Positions 44,337 through 52,207 of a stretch of DNA of 64,000 bases are shown piece by piece. The translations under genes were made by a program, and so were the position numbers. The notes under the pieces are model-generated. The model did not search any database. It saw only the letters and a list, made by a program, of their open reading frames with translations, and was not told where the DNA came from. Numbering within the stretch: the stretch's first letter is position 1; every line of letters begins with the position of its first letter. The DNA is from Candidatus Binatia bacterium (GTDB lineage: Bacteria; Desulfobacterota; Binatia; UBA9968; JAJDTQ01): contig OX638375.1 of the NCBI GenBank assembly GCA_951813575.1, forward strand, positions 1,054,001 through 1,118,000, in the 5' to 3' direction.

Positions 44337-46388
44337 ATGCCCCACGTCGTCGCGGTGGATATCGGAGGCACCTTCACCGACCTGGTCGCGTTCGATCACG
44401 AGACGGGCGCCGTGACGTATACCAAGAGCCCCACGACCTACGACAATTTCGTGGAGGGGATCCTCGACTGCTTCACGAAGGGGAACCTGGCGCCCGGCGA
44501 GGCCCGTTTCCTCAATCACGGGACCACGCTGGTCATCAACTCGTTGATCCAGCGTCGCGGCGCGAAGTGCGCGCTGGTCACCTCGGCGGGTTTTCGTGAT
44601 GTTCTGGAGATCGCCCGGGCCAACCGGCCCGACCCCTTCGACCTGCACTATCAGCGGGACGAGCCGCTGATCCCGCGCGAGCGCCGCTTCGAGGTGCCCG
44701 AGCGGATCGACGCCAACGGCGAGGTGCTGGTGCCCCTCGACACCGGCGCACTCGAAACCGTGGCGGAGGACCTCAAGCGGCTCGAAATCGAGGCGGTGGC
44801 CGTGTTCTTCATGAACTCCTATCTCGATCCCGCGCACGAAGAACAGGCCGTGGCTATCCTGAAACGATTGGTGCCCGGGGTGTACGTCACGCACAGCGCC
44901 GAGCTCACGCGCGAGTGGTACGAGTACGAACGTACCTCCACCGTCGCCGCCAACGCCTATGTCGGACCGCAGGTCAATGCCTACGTCCGCCGTCTGGAGA
45001 ATGATTTCCGCTCAAAGGGCTATGACGGGTCGCTGTTCATGATGGGCTCCAACGGTGGTCTGCTGTCGGTGGACCGCACTTGCCGCCAACCCATCGGCCT
45101 GGTGGAATCCGGCCCCATCGGGGGTTGCATAGGCGCCGGCGCCTATGCCGAGGCGCTCGGCATCCGCAACGTCGTCGCCTTCGACATGGGCGGCACCACG
45201 GCGAAATGCGCCCTGGTGGAGAACGGGCGCTTCACCGTGGAGTCGGTCTACTACGTGAACGGCTACGTCCAGGGTTTCCCCATCAAATGGCCGGTGATCG
45301 ATGTCGTCGAGGTCGGATCGGGCGGCGGCTCCATCGCGTGGCTGGACGGCCAGAAACGGCTCCACGTCGGACCCCAAAGCGCCGGATCGACCCCCGGGCC
45401 GGTGTGCTACGAGCGCGGGGGCGCCGAGCCCACCGTCACCGATGCGAATCTTGTGCTCGGGCGGCTCAACCCCCACCGCTTCCTGGGCGGCGAGCTGACC
45501 CTGGGACTCGAATCGGCGCGCCACGCCATCGCCGCGAAGACGGCGACGCCGCTCGGCTACCGCGGCGAGGAAGGGTTGATCCGCACGGCTGACGGTATCG
45601 TCTCCATCGCCACCGTGCTGATGGCCGGCGCGGTCCGCCAGGTCTCGGTGGAGCACGGACTCGACCCGCGCGATTTCGCGCTGTTCGCCTACGGCGGCGG
45701 CGGGCCGCTGCATGCCTCCGCGCTGGCGCGCGAGCTGTCCATCCCGATGGTGGTCATCCCGCCGGAACCCGGCAATTTCTCCGCCATCGGCATGCTCCTG
45801 GCGGACGCACGGATCGACACGTCGGAGACCTTCACCGGCATCCTCGACGACGCGCTGGCGGCCGGGATGGACGCCGGCTTCCGGAAGATGGAGGCCGGCG
45901 CCGCGGATGCCCTTGCCCGGGACTTCGGCTCCGGGGACGTCTATTTCGAGCGCAAGGCGGAGATGCGCTACCACGGACAACGGCACAACATTCATGTGCC
46001 CATCACCGGATTGCACACCGTGATCGAGATCAGAGAAGCCTTCGAGCGCGACTACAAGCGGCGCTATGGCCACGCCGATTCGAAGGCGGCGACGGAGCTT
46101 CAGGCCCTGCATCTCTCGGCCTTCGCCAGGCTGCGCCGGCCGGACATAGCGAACCTGCGGCGGAGGGCGTCGTCCGGGACGGCATCGGACGCCCAAATCC
46201 GCCAAGTCTATTTCGGCGGCGCCGGAGGGCTGCTCGAAACCGCCATCTACGACCGCGACGCGCTGGAACCGGGGTTCGCGGCGGAAGGGCCCGCGATCAT
46301 CGAAGAGTACGGCTCGACGACGCTCATCTGGCCGAGCGACCGCTTCGAAATCGGCCGAATGGGCGAAATCCGTATCGGTTGCGGCTAG
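44337..46388 (+). CDS. Hydantoinase/oxoprolinase subunit A
   Basis: A 683-residue ATP-dependent cyclic-amide hydrolase subunit. The N-terminus VVAVDIGGTFTDLVAFD is the actin-like phosphate-binding start of HyuA/OplA. AFDMGGTTAKCALVENG and AYGGGGPLHA occur later as expected. GGAG lies seven bases before ATG 44337; the upstream GTG 44322 is less likely. It pairs with HyuB downstream to form the enzyme that opens hydantoins, 5-oxoproline or related rings. Confidence 0.88.
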   Translation: MPHVVAVDIGGTFTDLVAFDHETGAVTYTKSPTTYDNFVEGILDCFTKGNLAPGEARFLNHGTTLVINSLIQRRGAKCALVTSAGFRDVLEIARANRPDPFDLHYQRDEPLIPRERRFEVPERIDANGEVLVPLDTGALETVAEDLKRLEIEAVAVFFMNSYLDPAHEEQAVAILKRLVPGVYVTHSAELTREWYEYERTSTVAANAYVGPQVNAYVRRLENDFRSKGYDGSLFMMGSNGGLLSVDRTCRQPIGLVESGPIGGCIGAGAYAEALGIRNVVAFDMGGTTAKCALVENGRFTVESVYYVNGYVQGFPIKWPVIDVVEVGSGGGSIAWLDGQKRLHVGPQSAGSTPGPVCYERGGAEPTVTDANLVLGRLNPHRFLGGELTLGLESARHAIAAKTATPLGYRGEEGLIRTADGIVSIATVLMAGAVRQVSVEHGLDPRDFALFAYGGGGPLHASALARELSIPMVVIPPEPGNFSAIGMLLADARIDTSETFTGILDDALAAGMDAGFRKMEAGAADALARDFGSGDVYFERKAEMRYHGQRHNIHVPITGLHTVIEIREAFERDYKRRYGHADSKAATELQALHLSAFARLRRPDIANLRRRASSGTASDAQIRQVYFGGAGGLLETAIYDRDALEPGFAAEGPAIIEEYGSTTLIWPSDRFEIGRMGEIRIGCG

Positions 46389-46397
46389 CCGCAATCC

Positions 46398-46506
46398 GTC
46401 ATTCCCGCGGAAGCGGGAATCCAGGGCGGCGAGGATGGGCGCGCAGCCGTGCTCCCCCCCCCCCCCCCCCCCGCCCTTCCTGGATTCCCGCTTGCGCGGG
46501 AATGAC
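46398..46506. repeat. Inverted repeat enclosing a 19-base poly-C tract
   Basis: GTCATTCCCGCGGAAGCGGG-type arm at 46398-46424 matches the reverse complement of 46480-46506 at 26 of 27 positions. The loop contains 19 consecutive C residues at 46454-46472. It lies between the two hydantoinase subunit genes. An open frame upstream of the HyuB start runs through the C-tract as a proline run. Confidence 0.85.
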
Positions 46507-46530
46507 GAGAAGTGGAACCATGGGAGAACG

Positions 46531-48258
46531 ATGAGCAAGAGCACCGCCACCCGGTCCAAGGATACCGCGCCTCGCATCGATCCCATCACCCTCGAGGTGA
46601 TCCGTTGCGGCGTCGTTTCCATCACCAACCAGATCGACGCCAACATCACGCGCACGGCGTTCAGCTCCTACGTCTACGAGTACAAGGATTTCGCCGTCGG
46701 GCTGGTGGACGTGAACGGGCAGCTCGTGGCCCAGTCGACCGGGGGCATGCCGCCCTTCGTCGCCGATGCCGTGGGCACGGCGGTGCGTGACGGCCTGAAG
46801 ATCTACGGCCGGGAACGGCTCTTCGACGGCGACGTGGTGGTCTGCAACCACCCGGCCGTGCAGGGACAGCACCTCAACAACACGGTCATGCACACGCCCA
46901 TCTACGGCGGCCCGGAGCGCGCGACGTTGCTGGGGTTCTTCGCCCTCAACGTCCACTGGATCGATATCGGCGGGGTGATGCACGGCTCCACCGACATCTT
47001 CATGGAAGGACTGCAGCTCCGCACCATCAAGCTCTGGTCGAAAGGGGAACCCGTCGAGGAAGTCTATCGCATCATCGAAAACAACACGCGGATGCCGGTG
47101 GACGTCATGGGCGACATCTCGGCACAGCTCGCCGGCTGTTTCCTGGGGCGCGACCTCACCCTCGCGCTTGCCGACAAGTATGGCGCCGACACCTACTTCG
47201 CCGCGGTGGAGACAATCATGGCCCAGGGCGAAGCGTCGTCACGCGCGCGCATCCGGGACATCCCGGACGGGGCCTACGAAAGCGAAGCGTTCCTGGACGA
47301 CGACTCCCTGGGCGCCGAGCCGGTGCCCATCCGCGTCAAGGTCGTCGTCGACGGCGAGGAAATGACCATCGATTTCTCGGGGCTCGCCGACCAGGTCCCC
47401 GGACCGCTGAACTCCGGCTATTTCGGCGGCGGCGTCACCGCCGCGCGAGTTGCGTTCAAGTACCTGATCGCCCCGCGCGAGCCGGCCAACGAAGGCGTGT
47501 TTCGCCCGCTCAAGCTGATCCTGCCGGAGGGCAAGATCCTGAGCGCACGGCCCGACGCGCCCATGTCCAACTACTCGACACCCTTTCCCACGGTCATCGA
47601 TTCGGTCATCAACTGTCTCTCGGACGCGCTCCCGCACCTCGCGACCGGAGCCCATTTCGGCACCCATTCGGGGTTCATGATGCACGGCCGCCGGGCCGAC
47701 GGAAGTCGCTTTCACGGCCATGACAGCGGCCACGGAGGCTGGGGCGCGGGCGACGGACACGACGGCGCGGGGCCGTTCCGGACCATGGCTCACGGCGACA
47801 CGCGCCTCATCCCCATGGAACTGCAGGAGTCCCTGCTGCCGTTCCGCGTATGTTCGCTTTCATTGCGCGAGGATTCGGGCGGGCCCGGGAAGTTCCGGGG
47901 CGGGCTCGGCTTCCGAAAGGAGTATGAAATACTCCACCCCTGCACCCTCAACACCAACCTCGACCGCAGGAAATGTCCGCCCTGGGGCGTGCGCGGCGGA
48001 AAAGCGGCGAAAACGGGCTGCGTCACCATCATCAAGGCAACGGGAGAGATCGAGACCATGGGCAAGGCCCAGAACTACAAGCTCCAACCCGGCGACCGGG
48101 TGATCCTCGAAACTGGCGGCGGAGGCGGTTGGGGGCCGCCGGAGGAGCGCGAGGTCGAGCTGATCCAGCGCGACCTCGACCGCGGCTACATTACGCCCGA
48201 GGGAGCGGTGCGCGACTATGAGGTTCGTGTCGAGGAAGGCCGGGTGTGGCGGGGGTAG
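46531..48258 (+). CDS. Hydantoinase/oxoprolinase subunit B
   Basis: A 575-residue HyuB-type subunit: PITLEVIRCGVVSITNQID at the N-terminus, AFSSYVYEYKDFAVGLVD next, and GGGGGWGPPEER near the C-terminus, the hallmark end of the family. GGGAGA precedes ATG 46531. The frame is open upstream through the poly-C tract, which adds an unusual proline run; I exclude it because the family starts near this ATG. A damaged fragment of a similar gene lies 1.2 kb downstream. Confidence 0.88.
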   Translation: MSKSTATRSKDTAPRIDPITLEVIRCGVVSITNQIDANITRTAFSSYVYEYKDFAVGLVDVNGQLVAQSTGGMPPFVADAVGTAVRDGLKIYGRERLFDGDVVVCNHPAVQGQHLNNTVMHTPIYGGPERATLLGFFALNVHWIDIGGVMHGSTDIFMEGLQLRTIKLWSKGEPVEEVYRIIENNTRMPVDVMGDISAQLAGCFLGRDLTLALADKYGADTYFAAVETIMAQGEASSRARIRDIPDGAYESEAFLDDDSLGAEPVPIRVKVVVDGEEMTIDFSGLADQVPGPLNSGYFGGGVTAARVAFKYLIAPREPANEGVFRPLKLILPEGKILSARPDAPMSNYSTPFPTVIDSVINCLSDALPHLATGAHFGTHSGFMMHGRRADGSRFHGHDSGHGGWGAGDGHDGAGPFRTMAHGDTRLIPMELQESLLPFRVCSLSLREDSGGPGKFRGGLGFRKEYEILHPCTLNTNLDRRKCPPWGVRGGKAAKTGCVTIIKATGEIETMGKAQNYKLQPGDRVILETGGGGGWGPPEEREVELIQRDLDRGYITPEGAVRDYEVRVEEGRVWRG

Positions 48259-48280
48259 TCGTTCGTCGCACTTCCGTTTT

Positions 48281-49303
48281 TCACTGTGAAGCCGCCTCTC
48301 TCTCGGCCATCATGGCGACCAGATCCGCCACACGGCAACTGTAGCCCCATTCGTTGTCGTACCATGACAGGACCTTCACCATTCTCTCGTCCACGGCGAC
48401 GGTGGAGAGTCCGTCGACGATGGAAGAAGCCGTATTCCCCTTGAAGTCGCTCGAGACCAACGGCTGGTCGCAGTAATCCAGTATCCCGTTCATGGGCCCT
48501 TCAGCGGCTTCCGCCAGGGCGGCGTTGACGTCGTCCGCCGTGCCCGGTTTCCTGAGGTCGCTCACGAGGTCCACCACCGAGACGGTGGCGGTGGGCACCC
48601 GCAACGCCATCCCGCGCAGCTTGCCTTCGAGCTCGGGAATGACGCGCGCTATGGCGCGGGCGGCCCCGGTGGTGGTGGGCACGATGTTCATGGCCGCGGC
48701 CCGCGCGCGCCGGAGATCCTTGTGCGCCACGTCGAGGATGCGCTGGTCGCCGGTGTACGCATGGGTCGTGGTCATCATGCCTCTTTCGATGCCGAAGCGG
48801 TCGTGGAGCACCTTCGCCACCGGCGCCAGACAGTTGGTGGTGCAGGATGCGTTGGAGACGATGCGGTGTTTTTCGGGGTCGTACCGGGAATCGTTGACGC
48901 CCAGGACGACGGTCATGTCCGCGTTGCCGGACGGCGCCGTGATCACCGCTCTGCGTGCCCCGGCCTGGAGGTGGGCCGATGCCGCGCCGGCGTCGGTGAA
49001 GACACCGGTGGCCTCGATGACCACGTCGACCCCCAACTTCTTCCAGGGCAGATGGGACGGATCCAGTTCATGAGTGACGCTGATGGCGGCGCCGTCCACC
49101 TCCACAACGCCCTCGCCGGCCGCTACCTCGCCGGGGAAAGTGCCGTAGTTCGTGTCGTACTTGAACAGGTGCGCGCCGACTTCAAGGGCCGCGATGTCGT
49201 TGATGGCGACGACGGAGAGACGCTCCCCGTGTCTCTGCAGTATGGCACGCAAGCTGAGACGGCCGATACGGCCGAATCCGTTGATGGCAACCCGTGTGGT
49301 CAT
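48281..49303 (-). CDS. gap: Type I glyceraldehyde-3-phosphate dehydrogenase
   Basis: A 340-residue GAPDH, a cytosolic glycolytic/gluconeogenic enzyme. NAD-binding INGFGRIGRL is at 8-17, the active-site cysteine is in SNASCTTNC, and SWYDNEWGYS is at the C-terminal end. All key residues are present. It is convergent with HyuB and transcribed alone. The neighbouring genes are not glycolytic, so it is either a second copy or simply unlinked. Confidence 0.93.
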   Translation of the reverse strand: MTTRVAINGFGRIGRLSLRAILQRHGERLSVVAINDIAALEVGAHLFKYDTNYGTFPGEVAAGEGVVEVDGAAISVTHELDPSHLPWKKLGVDVVIEATGVFTDAGAASAHLQAGARRAVITAPSGNADMTVVLGVNDSRYDPEKHRIVSNASCTTNCLAPVAKVLHDRFGIERGMMTTTHAYTGDQRILDVAHKDLRRARAAAMNIVPTTTGAARAIARVIPELEGKLRGMALRVPTATVSVVDLVSDLRKPGTADDVNAALAEAAEGPMNGILDYCDQPLVSSDFKGNTASSIVDGLSTVAVDERMVKVLSWYDNEWGYSCRVADLVAMMAEREAASQ

Positions 49304-49420
49304 GATGGCTCCCGCAAGCAGTTGAGACGACCTTGACTAACCAAGCGTTCCCAAACGCAGCACCATGTGCCCTAATAGAGTAACTACTCTACGTACAAGG
49401 AACATGGTCTGTCGTAAAGT

Positions 49421-49541
49421 GACGCGCTCCCGCACACACCTCGCCACCGGCACCCACTCCGGTACCCATTCGGGGATTCATGATGCATGACCTAATGGGC
49501 CGACGGGACGCGCACTCTGGGCCATGGCAGCCCACGGCGGA
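49421..49541 (+). pseudogene. Decayed fragment of a hyuB-like gene
   Basis: About 120 bases match HyuB positions near 47620-47745: GACGCGCTCCCGCA is identical, followed by CACCCATTCGGGG-TTCATGATGCA with an extra A that shifts the frame, and GGGCCGACGG further on. Translated, it gives LATGTHSGTHSG against LATGAHFGTHSG of the intact gene. In-frame stops follow. It is the only recognisable content of the 340-base gap between gap and hicB. Confidence 0.7.
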
Positions 49542-49643
49542 TAAACTTCTCCGCGACGCTTCTACTTGCACACTAGTGGTCCTGCTGTAGACTACACCCA
49601 ACGGTTGAGCGCACGATCGCATACTAGGCCGCCGGAGGACGCG

Positions 49644-49856
49644 ATGAGCACTGAATACACAATCGTGATCGAGAAGGACGAAGACGGTTACTACGTAGGG
49701 AGCGTTCCCGCCCTTCCAGGGTGTCACAGTCAGGGAAAGTCCATCGATCAACTGCTGGAACGGATGCAAGAGGCAATCGGCCTTTGGCTTGAGGTCAACG
49801 GCGAAGATGCCCCCGGGCCGCTTGAACTGGTCGGCATTCAGAGAATAGCCGTATGA
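49644..49856 (+). CDS. hicB: HicB-like antitoxin
   Basis: A 70-residue HicB N-domain: YTIVIEKDEDGYYVGSVPAL then PGCHSQG, the partial RNase H-like fold that covers HicA. It is short and lacks the C-terminal DNA-binding domain of longer HicB proteins, so it may not autoregulate. GGAGGA precedes ATG 49644, and the stop overlaps the hicA start (ATGA), giving the order antitoxin then toxin. Local base composition is lower in GC than the flanks. Confidence 0.85.
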   Translation: MSTEYTIVIEKDEDGYYVGSVPALPGCHSQGKSIDQLLERMQEAIGLWLEVNGEDAPGPLELVGIQRIAV

Positions 49857-50083
49857 GGAAAATGCCGCGGGTGACGGGCGCTCATATGGTACGATCTCTG
49901 GAAAGAGTTGGTTTCAGCGCCGCCAGACGACGAGGAAGCCACGTCATCATGAAGCACCTGGATGGACGGACCACGGTGATACCTGTCCATGGCAACGAAA
50001 CGATTGGCATTGGCCTGATGTCGAAAATTCAGAAAGATGTCGGCCTGGGTCGAGAGCCATTCATCGACCTGCTTGAGAGATGA
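49853..50083 (+). CDS. hicA: HicA-like mRNA interferase toxin
   Basis: A 76-residue dsRBD-like toxin. The catalytic His is H30 in RRRGSHVIMKH, and the middle strand TTVIPVHGNETIGIG is typical. HicA cleaves mRNA when HicB is lost. ATG 49853 overlaps the hicB stop. The pair forms the start of a low-GC islet that also contains the next gene. Confidence 0.87.
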   Translation: MRKMPRVTGAHMVRSLERVGFSAARRRGSHVIMKHLDGRTTVIPVHGNETIGIGLMSKIQKDVGLGREPFIDLLER

Positions 50084-50224
50084 TCCCGCCCGACAGGCGA
50101 GCGTCAAGGCTTGAACGGCTGGTTGTTGCACCGCGTCGGACCTCCTCCAGGCTGCCAACCTCTCATCGCGAAGTTGCCTTCGCGCGTCTACCCTAACCCT
50201 TCGCAGCACATCCGTCGATAACTG

Positions 50225-50998
50225 ATGGGTTACACACCCAAGCAGCTGGAAGGCCTCTGGACCGCATACTCCAACCTTCAGCAAAGGCGCGATGTGTTGG
50301 TGCAGCAGTGTGTGACGAGGCCTTTCAAGACCGACAAGTCACGCGAATACGCGTGCCAGGGGTTGTCCCGTCGTCTGCGAATACTGACGCATTGCATCGA
50401 GCGCGTATTTGCACGACTACCGCCCCACATGAAAGAGCCGCCCGATCGTCAAGACATCTTGGACGCAACAATCTACCTGCAAGCCTTCGTATTCAACTTG
50501 TTTGGAAGCATTGACGATCTTGCGCACATTTGGGTCAACGAACGAAACGTAACCGACGATGGCGGAGGACCACTCCCAAATCGTTGTGTGGGCTTGCGGA
50601 AGGGCGACAAAATTGTCCGCAAATCTTTGTCCCCCGAATTTACCACTTACCTAACGAGCCTTGAACCTTGGCTCCAGCATTTGGACAACAAACGGCATGC
50701 CTTGGCACACCGCATTCCTCTCTATATTCCACCCTATCGTATCCCTCCGGACAAGCTGAAGGAATATGACGCTATTGAGTTACTGATTGATGAGGCAAGG
50801 CGACGCGGAGATCATGTCGAGGTCAGGCGCCTTGAGAAAGAACAAAGGACACTGACAAAGTTCGAGCCTGACGCCACGCATTCATTCATCGAGAAAGCCC
50901 CCGCGGAGTTCTTCCACTTCCAAATCATTTGCGATTACAACACGGTGGAAGAACTCGCCGAGAAGCTGCTCGCCGAGCTCGACCGAGCGCCCTGGTAA
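50225..50998 (+). CDS. Unknown protein with HEPN-like R-x4-H motif
   Basis: A 257-residue protein not recognised as a whole. NKRHALAHR at 155-163 contains R157-x4-H162, the RNase motif of HEPN domains, and the preceding region is largely helical. It starts 141 bases after hicA, in the same direction and with the same low GC content. Either a third toxin-like nuclease or a stand-alone abortive-infection protein is plausible. Confidence 0.55.
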   Translation: MGYTPKQLEGLWTAYSNLQQRRDVLVQQCVTRPFKTDKSREYACQGLSRRLRILTHCIERVFARLPPHMKEPPDRQDILDATIYLQAFVFNLFGSIDDLAHIWVNERNVTDDGGGPLPNRCVGLRKGDKIVRKSLSPEFTTYLTSLEPWLQHLDNKRHALAHRIPLYIPPYRIPPDKLKEYDAIELLIDEARRRGDHVEVRRLEKEQRTLTKFEPDATHSFIEKAPAEFFHFQIICDYNTVEELAEKLLAELDRAPW

Positions 50999-51036
50999 AC
51001 GTTGAGGAACAAAAAGTCAACAGGACAGCTGACAGC

Positions 51037-52188
51037 CTACGCATCTCCCCACACGTCGTGGGCCACTTCCACCATGCGCGCGAGCTTGGCTTCCTGGTCG
51101 GCTTCGGTGAGTGGGTTGCCCTTGACGGAGCTGGCGAAGCCGCACTGGGGCGCGAGGGCGAGGCGCTCCAGAGGGGCGTAACCGGCGGCGTCCTCGATGC
51201 GGCGCTTGAGGTGGTCGGCGGTTTCGAGGTCCGGACCCTTGGTGGAGACCAGGCCCAAGGCCACGACCTTGTCCGCGGGCACGAAGCGCAGGGGCTCGAA
51301 GGTGCCGGCCCGGGGAGTGTCGTATTCGAGGAAATAACCCTGGACGTTGATCTCGTTGAACAGCACCTCGGCCACGGGGTCGTAGCCGCCGGCGGCGGCC
51401 CACAGTCCCTCCCGGTTGCCGCGGCACTGGTGCATGGTGACGGTGACGTCGTCGGGCAGGTCTTCCAGAGCCTGGTTGATGCGGCGCGCGTACTCGGTAA
51501 GGACCGCCTGGGGGCCGGAGCCCCAGGAGCGGAACACATCCTCGTAGGAGGGATCGCACAGGAACGGGATGGCCACGTCGTCCAGTTGGATGTAACGCGC
51601 ACCGGCGTCCACCAGGGCGGCCAGCTCCTGGCGGTAGGCGGCCACCAGGTCTTCCCAGAACGCGTCGATGTCGTCATAGGCGGAGCCCAGCACCCCGGGG
51701 TCCCCGCCGGCGAAGCAGTATACAACCGGCGGCGCGGGGATGGTGACCTTGGGTACGGCGTCGGTGTTGGCCTTCAGGAACTCGAAGGCGCGGACGATGG
51801 CGCTGGGGCGCCATTGCACCCTGCCGTTGACCCACACCACGGTGAAGTCCTGCTGCCGGTTTTCCTCGTTGCGCCAACTGAAGGGGGAGGCGGCGCCCTG
51901 ACGGGTGGCGGAGAAGCCCTCCCAGGTCATCATCAGTTCGCTGAACCAGCTACGGCGACGGAACTCCCCGTCGGTGGCCGAGCGCAGGCCCACGCGCTTC
52001 TGCAGCGTGATGACGTCCCGGACGAAGCCGTCCTCGATGTGCGCCAACTCCTCATTGCCGTGGGGGCCGAGGTTGCTCTCGGCGGTATCCGGCCCCAAGA
52101 GACGCACCCTGGCCTCCTTGAGCGCGCCCGGGCGCAACAGGCTGCCCACGTGGTCGGCGCGGAAAGGCGGCGTGTCTCTCGCGGGCAT
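51037..52188 (-). CDS. MetE-like (cobalamin-independent methionine synthase C-domain) protein
   Basis: A 383-residue protein with only the catalytic C-terminal barrel of MetE. Zinc-ligand sites are visible in MHQCRGN and in the late PQCGFAS, matching the H-x-C and C ligands of MetE. HVGSLLRP opens the protein as in single-domain members. These paralogues include methyltransferases and epoxyalkane:coenzyme M transferase-like enzymes. It starts 19 bases after the permease gene, so it belongs to that transport operon. Confidence 0.78.
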   Translation of the reverse strand: MPARDTPPFRADHVGSLLRPGALKEARVRLLGPDTAESNLGPHGNEELAHIEDGFVRDVITLQKRVGLRSATDGEFRRRSWFSELMMTWEGFSATRQGAASPFSWRNEENRQQDFTVVWVNGRVQWRPSAIVRAFEFLKANTDAVPKVTIPAPPVVYCFAGGDPGVLGSAYDDIDAFWEDLVAAYRQELAALVDAGARYIQLDDVAIPFLCDPSYEDVFRSWGSGPQAVLTEYARRINQALEDLPDDVTVTMHQCRGNREGLWAAAGGYDPVAEVLFNEINVQGYFLEYDTPRAGTFEPLRFVPADKVVALGLVSTKGPDLETADHLKRRIEDAAGYAPLERLALAPQCGFASSVKGNPLTEADQEAKLARMVEVAHDVWGDA

Positions 52189-52207
52189 GTCGGAGACCGC
52201 TCCGAAG

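Noticed and set aside
46435..46530. N-terminal extension of HyuB through the poly-C tract as the true start
   Set aside because: The family normally begins near 46531, where a good ribosome site is present; the extension is kept only as a possible slippage product.
49573..49590. CTAGTGGTCCTG upstream of hicB as another relic of the palindromic elements
   Set aside because: Similarity is limited to about ten bases and there is no right-end counterpart; chance is sufficient.
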